Translations under genes and position numbers: made by a program
Shown: in pieces, positions 44,709 to 54,972 of the stretch
Position numbering within the stretch: the first letter of the stretch is position 1
Layout of the letters: every line of letters starts with the position of its first letter
NCBI RefSeq assembly: GCF_003387075.1
Contig: NZ_QUMQ01000001.1
Span: 620,001 to 684,000 of the forward strand
Direction of reading: 5' to 3'
Length of the DNA: 64,000 nucleotides
Origin: Asanoa ferruginea
GTDB lineage: Bacteria > Actinomycetota > Actinomycetes > Mycobacteriales > Micromonosporaceae
The notes under the pieces: model-generated
Told to the model about the DNA's origin: nothing
What the model saw: only the letters and a program-made list of their open reading frames with translations
Database searches by the model: none

Positions 44709-45632
44709 ATGACGGCGTATCTGATCCGGCGCATCGTCTTCGCGCTGTTCGTCCTCTGGGGCGCGGTGACGATTGTGTTCCTGGTGCTGCGACTCGTTCC
44801 CGGAGATCCGGCGCAGCTCATTCTCGGCTCCGACGCGACCGCGGAACAGATCGCGGCCCTGCGCACCCAGATGGGGCTCGACCAGTCCCTCCCCGTGCAA
44901 TACGGGCACTATCTCGGCGACGTCGCCAGATTTGATTTCGGCGATTCCTACCGCTACCACCGCGACGCGATGGGGCTGGTCCTGGACCGGCTGCCCGCGA
45001 CGCTGCAACTCGCGTCTGTGGCCATGGTGATCGCGCTGGTGCTCGGCATCGGGCTCGGCGTCATCGCGGCCCTGCGGGTCAACCGGTTCGCCGACCGGGT
45101 GGTCTCGGTCTTCGCCCTGCTCTCCCAGTCGATGCCGTCGTTCTGGATCGGCATCGTGTTCATCCTGGTCTTCGCGCGGCAGCTCAACTGGCTGGCCAGC
45201 GGCGGCCGGGGCGGGCTCGACCGGCTGATCCTGCCCGGGGTGACCCTTGCCCTGCCGGTCATCGCGATCCTGATCCGGCTGACCCGCAGCGGGCTGCTCG
45301 ACGTCGTGCACGAGAACTACATCCAGACCGCCCGGGCCAAGGGACTGGGCGAACGGGTGGTGATCTTCCCGCACGCCATCCGCAACGCGCTGATCCCGAT
45401 CGTGACGGTGGCCGGCATCGAGTTCGGCAAGCTGCTCGGCGGCGCCGTCATCGTCGAGACGGTCTTCTCCTGGCCGGGTGCCGGGCGCCTGCTGATCGAC
45501 TCCATCTCGGCCCGCGACTACAACGTCGTCCAGGCCGCCATCCTGCTGATCGCCGCCGGGTTCGTCGCCATCAACCTGATCGTCGACGTCCTCTACGGCT
45601 ACCTCGACCCGCGCATCCGACTGGGACGGTGA
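44709..45632 (+). CDS. Oligopeptide-type ABC transporter permease (DppB/OppB)
   Basis: A 307-residue permease with the N-terminal membrane segment IRRIVFALFVLWGAVTIVFL, the LVPGDPAQLILG loop and four to five further segments typical of DppB/OppB. First gene of an 11-gene operon. Operon partners are sugar kinases and phosphatases, so the cargo is probably a sugar or polyol derivative; dipeptide-class systems are known to carry such cargo. Confidence 0.93.
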   Translation: MTAYLIRRIVFALFVLWGAVTIVFLVLRLVPGDPAQLILGSDATAEQIAALRTQMGLDQSLPVQYGHYLGDVARFDFGDSYRYHRDAMGLVLDRLPATLQLASVAMVIALVLGIGLGVIAALRVNRFADRVVSVFALLSQSMPSFWIGIVFILVFARQLNWLASGGRGGLDRLILPGVTLALPVIAILIRLTRSGLLDVVHENYIQTARAKGLGERVVIFPHAIRNALIPIVTVAGIEFGKLLGGAVIVETVFSWPGAGRLLIDSISARDYNVVQAAILLIAAGFVAINLIVDVLYGYLDPRIRLGR

Positions 45633-46537
45633 GCATGGACCGCACCGCCATCGCGGCCCCGGCGACGGACCTGCCGCCGCCCGAAGACGTCGCACCCAAA
45701 GGCAAGCCGCTCGGCCGCGTCCGGATAGTCGGCTCGCTGATCGTGATCGGGCTATACGTGCTCGCCGCGATCTTCGGACCGATCATCTTGAAGTACGACT
45801 CCGTCGCCACCAACCTCGGCGCCCGGCTGAAGCCGCCCGGCAGCACGCTGCCCGACGGCAGCTTCGCCCTCTTCGGCACCGACCAGGTCGGCCAGGACGT
45901 GCTCGCGCAGATGATGCAGGGCGCCCGGGTCTCGATCACCGTCGGCGTGGCGACCCTGCTGCTCGCCGGGATCATCGGCGTCGCGGCCGGCCTCGCCGCG
46001 GGCTATCTCGGCGGTTGGCTCGACGCGGTGCTGATGCGCCTCGGCGACGTGCAGCTCACCTTCCCGTCGATCCTGCTGGCCATCTTCATCGCGTCGATCC
46101 TCGGGCCGAGCGTGGTCAACGTCGTGATCGTGCTGTCGATCTCCAACTGGGTGACGTTCGCCCGGGTCACCCGCAGCCAGGTGCTGAGCATCAAGGAACG
46201 CGACTTCGTCGACGCGGCACGGACCCTCGGTGCCCGCTCGTGGCACCTGGTGACCCGCACCATCCTGCCCTCGGCGATCGCGCCGATCCTGGTCGTGGCC
46301 ACCGTCGAACTCGGGCACGTGATCCTGGCCGAGGCGTCGCTGAGCTTCCTCGGCCTCGGCACTCCGGCCAGCACCCCGAGCTGGGGCGTGACCATCGCGA
46401 ACGGCCGCGACTACCTGTCCAACGCGTGGTGGATCTCCACCATCCCGGGCATCTTCCTGGCCATCCTGGTGATCAGCTTCGGCGTGCTCGGCGACGCCCT
46501 GCGCGACCGGTTCGATCCCCGGCTGAGGAGCATGTGA
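45629..46537 (+). CDS. Oligopeptide-type ABC transporter permease (DppC/OppC)
   Basis: A 302-residue permease with the OppC pattern: N-terminal segment, FGTDQVGQDVLAQMMQGARVS, and the EAA-like loop DAARTLGARSWHLVTRTILP. GTG 45629 overlaps the previous stop; ATG 45635 is the alternative. Confidence 0.93.
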   Translation: MSMDRTAIAAPATDLPPPEDVAPKGKPLGRVRIVGSLIVIGLYVLAAIFGPIILKYDSVATNLGARLKPPGSTLPDGSFALFGTDQVGQDVLAQMMQGARVSITVGVATLLLAGIIGVAAGLAAGYLGGWLDAVLMRLGDVQLTFPSILLAIFIASILGPSVVNVVIVLSISNWVTFARVTRSQVLSIKERDFVDAARTLGARSWHLVTRTILPSAIAPILVVATVELGHVILAEASLSFLGLGTPASTPSWGVTIANGRDYLSNAWWISTIPGIFLAILVISFGVLGDALRDRFDPRLRSM

Positions 46538-47529
46538 TGGCGGCGTTGTTGTCGGTGCAGGACCTCACCGTGCGGTTCCGCACCCGGGCCGGCACCATCA
46601 CCCCGGTCGACGGGGTGAGCTTCGACCTCGCCGAGGGCGAGACGCTCGCGGTGCTCGGCGAGACCGGCAGCGGCAAGAGCGTCACCGCGCAGGCGCTGAT
46701 GGGCCTGGTGCCCCACCCGGCCGGCCGGATCACCGCTGGCCAGATCCACTATGGCGGCGTCGACCTGCTCACCCGTCCTGCCGCGGAACGCCGCCGGCTC
46801 AACGGCACCGACCTGGCGATGGTCTTCCAGGACCCGCTGAGCTCGCTCAACCCGGTGTTCCGGGTGGGCACCCAGATCGGCGAGCCGTTCCGTCGCCGGC
46901 GCGGCGCCTCCCGGGCCGACGCCCGGCGCAAGGCGATCGAGCTGATGGAGCGGGTCGGCATCCCGGCCGCCGCGCGCCGGGTCGACGACTTCCCGCACCA
47001 GTTCTCCGGCGGCATGCGGCAGCGCGTGATGATCGCGATGGCGCTGGCGCTGCAACCCAAGGTGCTGATCGCCGACGAGCCCACGACCGCCCTCGACGTG
47101 ACCGTGCAGGCGCAGATCATGGCGCTGCTGGCCGAGCTCAAGGCCGAGCACCGGATGTCGATGATCATGATCACCCATGACCTGGGCGTGGTCGCCGGCG
47201 TCGCCGACCGGGTCATGATCATGTATGCCGGCCGGGTCGCCGAGACCGGACCACTGCGCGAGGTGTACGAAGCCGCGGGGCACCCGTACACCCGCGGTCT
47301 GATGGCTTCGATCCCCGAAGTGTCGAGCCAGCGCGACCGGTTGACCCCGATCCCCGGCGCGCCGCCCGACCTGACCCGGTTGACCGGTGGCTGCCCGTTC
47401 CAGCCCCGCTGCTCCTTCGCCACCGACGTCTGTGTCGCGCAGCGGCCGGCGCTGCTGCCCGTGCCGACCCGGCCGGCGAACCACCTCGCCGCCTGCCACC
47501 ACGCCGAGGAAGTGGTGACCCATGCCTGA
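46537..47529 (+). CDS. ABC transporter ATP-binding protein (DppD/OppD)
   Basis: A 330-residue ATPase: Walker A GETGSGKS, signature FSGGMRQRV, Walker B VLIADEPTTALD, and the C-terminal Cys-rich CPFQPRCSFATDVC extension of Opp/Dpp ATPases. ATG overlaps the permease stop (TGATG). Confidence 0.94.
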   Translation: MAALLSVQDLTVRFRTRAGTITPVDGVSFDLAEGETLAVLGETGSGKSVTAQALMGLVPHPAGRITAGQIHYGGVDLLTRPAAERRRLNGTDLAMVFQDPLSSLNPVFRVGTQIGEPFRRRRGASRADARRKAIELMERVGIPAAARRVDDFPHQFSGGMRQRVMIAMALALQPKVLIADEPTTALDVTVQAQIMALLAELKAEHRMSMIMITHDLGVVAGVADRVMIMYAGRVAETGPLREVYEAAGHPYTRGLMASIPEVSSQRDRLTPIPGAPPDLTRLTGGCPFQPRCSFATDVCVAQRPALLPVPTRPANHLAACHHAEEVVTHA

Positions 47530-48520
47530 ACCCCTGCTGTCGGTGCGCGACCTGCACACCAGCTTCCCGATCCGGTCCGCGCTGCTCCAGCGCAAGGTCG
47601 GCGCCGTGCAGGCGGTCGCCGGGGTCTCCTTCGACCTGGCCGCCGGCCGCACGCTCGGCCTGGTCGGCGAGTCCGGCTCGGGCAAGACGACGCTGGCCCG
47701 CACGGTCATCGGGCTGGAGAAGCCCGAGTCCGGCACGGTGTTCTTCGAAGGCCGCGACCTGCTGGCCATGTCCGGTGCCGAGTTGCGGCAGACCCGCCGG
47801 CAGATCCAGATGGTCTTCCAGGATCCTTACGCGTCGCTCAACCCGCGGCTCACCGTCGAGCAGATCATCAGCGAGGCGTGGCGGGTGCACCCCGGTGTCG
47901 TGCCGCGCGACCGCTGGCCGGCCGAGGTGAAGGACCTGCTCGCCCGGGTCGGGCTCAACCCCGACCACGCCGACCGCTATCCGCACCAGTTCTCCGGTGG
48001 GCAGCGGCAGCGGGTCGGCATCGCGCGGGCGCTGGCGCTGCGGCCCCGCCTGGTGATCTGCGACGAGGCCGTGTCGGCGCTCGACGTCTCGGTGCGGGCG
48101 CAGGTGCTCAACCTGCTCGCCGACCTGCGGGCCGACCTCGGGCTGGCCTACCTGTTCATCGCGCACGACCTGTCGGTGGTGCGCCACCTGTGTGACGACG
48201 TCGCGGTGATGTATCTCGGCAAGGTGGTCGAGCACGGCACCCGGGAGCAGGTCTTCACGGCGCCGGTGCACCCCTACACCCAGGCCCTGCTCTCCGCGGT
48301 GCCCGTGACGCGTCCGTGGGCGGTGCCGCCGCGACCGGAGATCATCCTGTCCGGCGACATCCCGTCGCCCGTGTCGCCGCCCAGCGGTTGCCGCTTCCGC
48401 ACCCGGTGCTGGAAGGCACAGCCGCGCTGCGGAAGCGAAGAGCCGGCACTGATCCAGCGGCTCGACGAGCATCCGGCGGCCTGTCACTTTCCCGAACTAC
48501 CGAGCGAGGTGGCCGCATGA
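47522..48520 (+). CDS. ABC transporter ATP-binding protein (DppF/OppF)
   Basis: A 332-residue ATPase: Walker A GESGSGKTT, signature FSGGQRQRV, Walker B LVICDEAVSALD, and the Cys-containing tail. It overlaps the previous gene by eight bases and completes the transporter. Confidence 0.94.
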   Translation: MPEPLLSVRDLHTSFPIRSALLQRKVGAVQAVAGVSFDLAAGRTLGLVGESGSGKTTLARTVIGLEKPESGTVFFEGRDLLAMSGAELRQTRRQIQMVFQDPYASLNPRLTVEQIISEAWRVHPGVVPRDRWPAEVKDLLARVGLNPDHADRYPHQFSGGQRQRVGIARALALRPRLVICDEAVSALDVSVRAQVLNLLADLRADLGLAYLFIAHDLSVVRHLCDDVAVMYLGKVVEHGTREQVFTAPVHPYTQALLSAVPVTRPWAVPPRPEIILSGDIPSPVSPPSGCRFRTRCWKAQPRCGSEEPALIQRLDEHPAACHFPELPSEVAA

Positions 48521-49158
48521 GCGTGCGGTTGGTGCTGGTCCGCCATGGCGAGTCGGCGTGGAACATCGAGGGCCGCTATCAGGGCCAGGCCGACTCGGGG
48601 TTGACCGAGCGCGGCCGTTCGCAGGCCGAGGTGGCAGCGGCGACCCTGGTCGATCGGTTCGGCACCGCCGACCTGGTGCTCGCCAGCGACCTGCCGCGGG
48701 CGCGGGACACCGCGGCCGCCTACGCCGCCCGGATCGGCGGTGTGCCGGTGCGGGAAGACGCCCGATTGCGCGAGATCAACGTGGGCGACTGGACCGGACG
48801 CACCTTCGCGGAGGTCGCCGAAGCGTACGCCGAGGAACTCGTCGCGTTCGAGCGGGGTGTCGACGTGCGCCGGGGCGGCGGCGAGACGTTCGCCGAACTG
48901 CGCGAGCGGGTCTGGGCTTGCCTGACCGAGGCCGCCGCCGAGGTCGGATCCGGCACCGTGCTGGCCTTCGCGCACGGCGGGTCGATCCGGGTGGCCGCCG
49001 CGGCGGCGCTGCGGGTGCCCACGCCCGGGCAGCGCAACTTCGCGCCACCGGTCAACTGCTCGCTCACCGTCATCGACTACCGCGGCGCAGACGCCACCCA
49101 CGCGTTGGTCGCCTACAACCTGCCGACCGCCGCCGGTGCCACCGGCGGAGCCGACTGA
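48517..49158 (+). CDS. Histidine phosphatase family protein 1
   Basis: A 213-residue phosphoglycerate-mutase-like phosphatase: LVRHGESAWN with catalytic His10, the acid in LREINVGDWTGRTF, and AFAHGGS for the second His. No signal peptide, so it acts on a phosphate ester in the cytoplasm. ATGA overlap with the ATPase gene. Confidence 0.9.
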   Translation: MSVRLVLVRHGESAWNIEGRYQGQADSGLTERGRSQAEVAAATLVDRFGTADLVLASDLPRARDTAAAYAARIGGVPVREDARLREINVGDWTGRTFAEVAEAYAEELVAFERGVDVRRGGGETFAELRERVWACLTEAAAEVGSGTVLAFAHGGSIRVAAAAALRVPTPGQRNFAPPVNCSLTVIDYRGADATHALVAYNLPTAAGATGGAD

Positions 49159-49176
49159 TCACCAGGAGAGGAAGGC

Positions 49177-49959
49177 ATGCTCACCGGTTCGTTCACCTTC
49201 GTCGCCATGACCTACAACGTGTGGGGCGACGCGCACCTGGAGCAGCGCGAGCCGGCGATCCGCGACCTGCTGGAGACCCGCCCGCCGGACCTGCTGGCGA
49301 CGCAGGAGCTGCGGCCCGGCTCGCGGGCCGTGATCGACGCGGCGCTGCCCGGCCACGAGCGGGTGCACGACGACTTCCCCGGCTGGGCGGTGCAGAGCAA
49401 CCTGTGGTGGCGCACCGAACTGTTCACCCACGTCGAGCACGGCGCCCATGACGTCGGCATCCTCGACGAGCACGCGCGGCTGTTCTGGGTCAGGTTGCGG
49501 GCGGCCGACGCCACCGACCTGGTGTTCGCCACCGCGCACCTGACCTGGCCGGGCCACCGCGACGAGCGGGCGGACCGGGCCAACCGGCGCACCGGCCAAG
49601 CCGAGGCGGTGGTCGCGGCGCTCGACGAGATCGCCGGCACCGCACCCTGTTTGTTCACTGTGGACATCAATGACATCGGCGAACCGTTGTGGGTGCTCGG
49701 CAACGGCGGCTTTCTCGACTCCTTCACCGCGCTGGGCCGGACGTCGCCGGTCACCCACCCGGTCGCGCCGCTCCCCTTCGCCACCGGCCGTGGCACCCGG
49801 CTGTCCCCGCTGGGCTCTCCGGCCAAGGCCATCGACTGGATCTTCGCCCGCGGGCCCGTCACCACCCGGGCGAGCGAGGTCGTCGAGTTCTTCTCGGCCG
49901 GCATCGCCCCCTCGGACCACAAGCCCGTCGCGGCCACCTACACCCTGCCACCCGGTTGA
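49177..49959 (+). CDS. Endonuclease/exonuclease/phosphatase (EEP) family hydrolase
   Basis: A 260-residue EEP-fold protein: TYNVWGD (Asn14), TQEL for the metal Glu, ATAHLTW, the Asp in VDINDIGE and C-terminal SDHKPV. Members cleave nucleic acids, phosphoinositides or sphingomyelin. In this operon a phosphodiester- or phosphomonoester-linked metabolite is a likelier substrate than DNA. Confidence 0.87.
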   Translation: MLTGSFTFVAMTYNVWGDAHLEQREPAIRDLLETRPPDLLATQELRPGSRAVIDAALPGHERVHDDFPGWAVQSNLWWRTELFTHVEHGAHDVGILDEHARLFWVRLRAADATDLVFATAHLTWPGHRDERADRANRRTGQAEAVVAALDEIAGTAPCLFTVDINDIGEPLWVLGNGGFLDSFTALGRTSPVTHPVAPLPFATGRGTRLSPLGSPAKAIDWIFARGPVTTRASEVVEFFSAGIAPSDHKPVAATYTLPPG

Positions 49960-49976
49960 CCGACCAAGGAGAGGCA

Positions 49977-51483
49977 ATGACCGCAAGATCTCGTGCCGCG
50001 CGCGTCCTCGTCGCGGCCACGCTGGTGTTCGGCCTCGCGGCCTGCAGCAGCGGCGACGATTCCGGTGACACCGGAGACCAGGTGCTGCGGTATGCGCCGC
50101 AGCTCTTCCCGGTCTCCCTCGACGTGCAGCAGTATCCCGCCGAAGAGCCTGTGCAGACCACGGTGCAACAGGCGCTGGAGACGCTGACCGTCATCGACAA
50201 CGGCCAGCCGGCACCCAAGCTGGCCACCTCGTGGGACACCCCGGACCCGAAGACCTGGGTCTTCCACCTGCGCGAGGGCGTGAAGTTCAGCGACGGCACG
50301 CCGTTCACCGCCGCCGACGTGAAGGGCTCGATCGACCGCCTGATCGGCCTGAAAGGTTCCCTAGCGCCGCTGCTCTCGACCGTCACCTCGGTCGACGCCA
50401 CCGACGACAAGACCGTCACCATCCACACCTCGGCACCGCTGGGCACGCTGCCGAGCAGCCTGTCGCTCATCTTCATCGGCCAGGGTGCCAAGGTCGGCGA
50501 CGACGCCTACTGGCAGAAGCCGGTCGGCACCGGCCCGTTCACCATCGACTCGTTCAGCCCCGACGACAAGGTGGTGCTCACCCGCAACGAGGGCTACTGG
50601 GGCGACAAGACCAAGGTCGCGCGCCTCGAGATCCTCGACATGCCCGAGGTCGCCGCCCGGGTGACCGCGCTGTCCAACAGCGAGGTCGACGTGCTCGCGT
50701 CGATTCCGCCGGACCAGGTCTCCGAGGTGTCCGATGTCGACGGTGTCAAATACGGCACCGGTGACAGCTACAACTACTACTTCGCCTGGTTCAACCAGAA
50801 CCGCAAACCCTTCAACGACATCCGGGTACGCCAGGCGCTGCTGCACGCGCTCGACCTACAGGGCACCATCAGCGGCCTGTTCGGCGACCTCGGCACGGTC
50901 GGCAGGTCGCCGGTCACCCAGGCGGTCTTCGGCGCGACCCAGCTCGAACCGCCGACGCACGACACCGAGTTGGCCAAGCAGTTGCTGGCCCAGGCCGGCT
51001 ATCCCAACGGCATCGATATCTCGATGCAGTGGCCGCTGGAGGGCGGGCCCAACATCAAGGCGATGGCGCAGGCGTTCATCTCCGACTGGGCCAAGGCCGG
51101 CATCAGGGTGAAGCCGCTGGAGAAGGAGCGGGCCACCTGGCTCAAGGACTTCGCCGCGCTCGACTGGGACATCAACCTGCAGACCAACACCACCGGCACC
51201 GGCGACGCCGACTTCACCCTCAACCGGCTCTACACCTGCGCGGCCCAAGCGGCTGGGCTACTGCAACAAGGACCTGGACGCGATCCTGGCCCAGGCCCGC
51301 GCGTCGCTCGACCCCAACGAGCGCAAGACCCTCTACGCACAGGCTGACAAGATGCTCTGGGACGACGCTGTCGCCGCCTTCCCGGTCGACCTGAAGACCA
51401 ACTACGCCGTCCGCGACAACGTCCAGGGGTTCGAGATGCCGGTCAACGGTCGCCCGGACTTCGCCAAGGTCTCGATCGGATAG
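49977..51483 (+). pseudogene. Oligopeptide-type ABC substrate-binding lipoprotein with apparent +1 frameshift
   Basis: ATG 49977 follows AAGGAGAG. Lipobox LAAC (Cys23) and a family 5 solute-binding fold (FHLREGVKFSDGTPFTAADV, GTGPF, NRKPFNDIRVRQALLHALD) are in one frame to about 51243. There the frame breaks: continuing gives a nonsense tail to 51347, while the next frame gives the expected C-terminus (RLGYCNKDLDAILAQARASL ... VNGRPDFAKVSIG) to TAG 51483. Removing one C of CCC at 51244-51246 restores a 501-residue protein. Either a sequencing error or a recent mutation; with it, the transporter would lose a normal receptor. Confidence 0.85.
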
Positions 51484-51490
51484 TGACGGG

Positions 51491-52888
51491 ATGAACGATC
51501 TGTGGGCGGGCGTCGACGTCGGCACGCAGAGCCTGCGCGTGCTGCTCGCCGAGGCCGACGGCACGGTGGTGGCGCGCGCGGGCGTGCCACTGACCAGCCA
51601 TCGGCACGGTGAGCGGCACGAGCAGGACCCGGCCCCGTGGTGGGCGGCACTGGGTGACGCGTTCCGGGCGGCGCTGCACGGCGTCGACCCGGCGCGCGTC
51701 GGTGGCCTGTCCATCTGCGCGACGTCGGGCACGTTCCTCGTCGCCGACGCGTCCGGGCGGCCACACACGACGGCCCTGATGTATGACGACGCCCGCGCCA
51801 CCGCCGAGCCCGGCGCACAGCGCACCTGGGCCCTGCCCAAGCTGCGCTGGCTGCTCGAGCACGGCCCGGCCGGGGTCCGCACCGGGCTGGCCGACGGCAG
51901 TCTCGCGCTGCGGCACTGCGGCGACCACCTGGCCGAGCGGTTGACCGGCGGCCCGGTCGCCACCGACTGGACCAGCGCCCTCAAGACCGGTTACGACCTG
52001 GGCTGGCACGCGACCGGCATCCCGCCGACCGCGCTGCCGGCCGTGGTGCGCCCGGGCACCACGATCGGCACGGTCGGCCCGGCCGGCGCCGCGCACACCG
52101 GGCTGCCGGTCGGTGTGCCGGTCCGCGCCGGGCTGACCGACGGCTGCGCGGCGCAGGTCGCGGCCGGCGCGCTGGCACCCGGAAGCTGGAACTCGGTGCT
52201 CGGCACCACCCTGGTGCTCAAGGGCGTCACCACCGACCGGCTCGCCGACCCGTCCGGGGCGGTCTACTCACACCGCCATCCCGACGGCGGCTGGCTGCCC
52301 GGTGGGGCGTCCAATGTGGGCTCTCCGGTGGTCGACGACTTTTTCCCTGGCGCTGACCGGGAAGCGCTGGACCGGGCAGCCGCCGCGCACGAACCGGCGA
52401 GCGCGGTCGTCTACCCGCTGCGCGGGACGGGCGAGCGCTTCCCGTTCGTGCGGCCCGAAGCGACGACGTTCACCCTCGGCGCGGCGACCGGCGCCGATCT
52501 CTACGCCGCACTGCTGCAAGGAGTCGCCTACGTCGAGCGGCTCAGCTATGCCCACCTGCGCCGGCTGGGTGCCGACACGACCGGGCCGCTGTCGCTGACC
52601 GGTGGGGCGACCCGCAGCCGCTACTGGTCGCAGCTCCGCGCCGACGTGCTCGGCCGGCCGGTGACGCTGCCGGCGACGGCCGAGCCGGCCCTCGGCATGG
52701 CGGTGGTCGCGGCGGCCGGCGACGGCAGCCTGACCGAGACCGCGGCGCGGATGGTCCGGGTCGCCGACACACTGGAACCGCGGGCCGGTGACCGGTTCGC
52801 CGAGCCGTTCGCCCGCTTAGTCGACGCGCTGGCCGACCGCGGCTACGTCGATGCGGACCTCGCCGCCTACGCCAAGGAACCCTCATGA
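51491..52888 (+). CDS. FGGY-family carbohydrate kinase 1
   Basis: A 465-residue FGGY kinase: phosphate-1 motif GVDVGTQSLRVLL, TDGCAAQVAAGA and GSWNSVLGTT in the middle, adenosine motif LTGGATRSRYWSQ. It phosphorylates a sugar or polyol; xylulose/ribulose-like substrates are possible. It starts eight bases after the binding-protein stop. Confidence 0.9.
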   Translation: MNDLWAGVDVGTQSLRVLLAEADGTVVARAGVPLTSHRHGERHEQDPAPWWAALGDAFRAALHGVDPARVGGLSICATSGTFLVADASGRPHTTALMYDDARATAEPGAQRTWALPKLRWLLEHGPAGVRTGLADGSLALRHCGDHLAERLTGGPVATDWTSALKTGYDLGWHATGIPPTALPAVVRPGTTIGTVGPAGAAHTGLPVGVPVRAGLTDGCAAQVAAGALAPGSWNSVLGTTLVLKGVTTDRLADPSGAVYSHRHPDGGWLPGGASNVGSPVVDDFFPGADREALDRAAAAHEPASAVVYPLRGTGERFPFVRPEATTFTLGAATGADLYAALLQGVAYVERLSYAHLRRLGADTTGPLSLTGGATRSRYWSQLRADVLGRPVTLPATAEPALGMAVVAAAGDGSLTETAARMVRVADTLEPRAGDRFAEPFARLVDALADRGYVDADLAAYAKEPS

Positions 52889-53481
52889 CGCACACCACCG
52901 TGGTGCTGGCCCGGCACGGGCGGACCGCCTGGCACCACCCGGTCCGCTACACCGGCCGCAGCGACGTGCCGCTCGACGAGGTCGGCGTCGCACAGGCGGC
53001 CCGGCTCGGTGCGTGGGCGGCCGGCGCGGGCTTCGCGGCACTGGCCTGCTCGCAGCTCCAGCGGGCCCGCCAGACCGCCGCTGCGGTGACCGGGCTGGTC
53101 CCCCTGATCGACCCCCGTCTGCGTGAGCTCGACTTCGGCGTGGCCGAGGGGCACACGATCGACGAACTGCGTGCACTTGATCCCGCGGCGGTGGCCCGGT
53201 TCGAGGCCGATCCGGTCGCGGGGCACTTCCCGGGTGGCGAACCGCCGGGCGAGGCGGTCGACCGGGCGCTGGCAGCGCTGACCGAGCTGGCCACGGCGTA
53301 CGCCGGCGAAAAGGTCCTGGTCGTCGCGCACAGCACACTGATCCGGCTGGTCACCTGCGCCGTGCTCGGCCTGCCGCTGGCCGACTACCGCCGCAGGTTC
53401 CCCGCCCTCGACCCGACCTCGACCACCACGCTGCGCTTCCCCGAGCCGGTCGGCGTGCTCTCCTACAACGTGCCCCGATGA
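52885..53481 (+). CDS. Histidine phosphatase family protein 2
   Basis: A 198-residue protein with LARHGRTAWH (His11), LRELDFGVAEG and VAHSTL, the histidine phosphatase layout. It overlaps both flanking FGGY kinase genes by four bases, so kinase, phosphatase and kinase are made together. Unlike phosphatase 1 it resembles the CobC-type branch. Confidence 0.9.
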   Translation: MTHTTVVLARHGRTAWHHPVRYTGRSDVPLDEVGVAQAARLGAWAAGAGFAALACSQLQRARQTAAAVTGLVPLIDPRLRELDFGVAEGHTIDELRALDPAAVARFEADPVAGHFPGGEPPGEAVDRALAALTELATAYAGEKVLVVAHSTLIRLVTCAVLGLPLADYRRRFPALDPTSTTTLRFPEPVGVLSYNVPR

Positions 53482-54968
53482 ACGAGATCGTGATCGGCGT
53501 CGACGCCGGCACCACGGTCACCAAGGCCGTCGCGTTCGACCCCGACGGGGTGGCGCTGGCCCGCGCGGCCCGGCCGACGGTGTTGAACCGGGCCGGCGAC
53601 GGGCGTTACGAGCAGGACGCCGACGCGGTCTTCGCCTCGGTCGTCGAGGTGCTCCGCGAGCTGCGGGAGCGGCTGCCCAACCCGGTCACCGCGATCGGCG
53701 TCACGGCGCAGGGCGACGGCCTGTGGCTGCTCGACGGCGCCGGCGAGCCGGTCCGCCCGGCCATCTCCTGGCTCGACGCGCGCGCCACGCCGATCCTCGA
53801 CCGCTGGACCGCTTCCGGGCTCGCCGCACAGGCCTACCGGCGGACCGGCAACTATCCGTTCCCCGGCAGCGCCGGGCCGCTGCTGGCCTGGCTCGACGCG
53901 CACGAGCCCGCGGCACTCGACCGGGCCGCCACCGCCGCCTACTGCAAGGACATGGTGGTGCAGCGGCTCACCGGGCTGCGGGCGACCGACCCGTCGGACG
54001 CCTCGGCGCCGTTCCTCGACCCGTACACCCGGCTCTATGACGAGGAGCTGATCGCCGCCTGCGGGCTGGAGCACCGGCGAGGGCTGCTGGCACCGGTGCA
54101 CGACGCACCGCATGGGTCGCTGTCGGCCGGTGCGGCTTCGGCGACCGGGTTGCCGGCCGGCGTCCCGGTCGTCGGTGCGCCCTACGACCTGCCGGCCTCC
54201 GCCTGGGGTGCCGGCGTCCGGGCGCCCGGCGACGGCCTGCTCACCGTCGGCACGACGCTGGCCTGCCAGGTGCTCCGCGACGCGGTCGACACCAGCGGCG
54301 AGCCCGCCGGGCTGACGCTGAGCACCTGGGAGCCCGGTCGCTGGCTGCGGGCCCTGCCGGCGATGGTCGGCACCGCGGCCCTCGACTGGGTGCTGCGGCT
54401 GGTCGGCGCGACCGTGACCGACCTGCCGGCGCTGCTCGACGCCGGCCGGTCCAGCGAGCTGACCGTGCTGCCGTTCTTCGCCGAGGCCGGCGAGCGGGCG
54501 CCGTTCGTCGCGCCCCGGGCGCGCGGCCGGATCGACGGGCTGCACCTGGGTCACGCGCCCGCCGACGTGGTGCGCGCGACCTGCGAGGCGATCGCCTACA
54601 GCGCCCGGCACTGCCTGACCGCCGCGGAGCTGACCGGTGCGCTGACCGCGTGCGGCGGAGGCATAGCCTCCGAGGCCTGGGCGCAGGTGTTCGCCGATGT
54701 GCTCGACCGGCCGGTGCGGGTGCTCGCGGGCGAGGAGATCGGCGCCCGCGGCGCGGCCCTGGCCGCTCTGTCCACAGTGGCCGCCCTACCCGGCGGCGGG
54801 CCGGAAGCCGGCCGCCGGGCGCCGGCCGCGGGGGCCCGGGCGGCCGAGACGCCGGCCGGCTGGACTCCCGCCGGACGGATCTTCGAACCGGTGGCGCCGG
54901 ACCGCTACGCCGCCGGCTACGACCAATACCTGGCGCAGATCGCGCAGGCCCGACCGAACTGGAGCTGA
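53478..54968 (+). CDS. FGGY-family carbohydrate kinase 2
   Basis: A 496-residue FGGY kinase with GVDAGTTVTKAVAFD, ISWLDARATP, VGTTLACQ and the C-terminal ACGGGIASEAWAQVFADV. It is distant from kinase 1, so the pathway has two phosphorylation steps or two substrates. A Gly/Ala/Pro-rich low-complexity stretch (about residues 435-460) looks like an inserted loop. Confidence 0.9.
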   Translation: MNEIVIGVDAGTTVTKAVAFDPDGVALARAARPTVLNRAGDGRYEQDADAVFASVVEVLRELRERLPNPVTAIGVTAQGDGLWLLDGAGEPVRPAISWLDARATPILDRWTASGLAAQAYRRTGNYPFPGSAGPLLAWLDAHEPAALDRAATAAYCKDMVVQRLTGLRATDPSDASAPFLDPYTRLYDEELIAACGLEHRRGLLAPVHDAPHGSLSAGAASATGLPAGVPVVGAPYDLPASAWGAGVRAPGDGLLTVGTTLACQVLRDAVDTSGEPAGLTLSTWEPGRWLRALPAMVGTAALDWVLRLVGATVTDLPALLDAGRSSELTVLPFFAEAGERAPFVAPRARGRIDGLHLGHAPADVVRATCEAIAYSARHCLTAAELTGALTACGGGIASEAWAQVFADVLDRPVRVLAGEEIGARGAALAALSTVAALPGGGPEAGRRAPAAGARAAETPAGWTPAGRIFEPVAPDRYAAGYDQYLAQIAQARPNWS

Positions 54969-54972
54969 ATCC

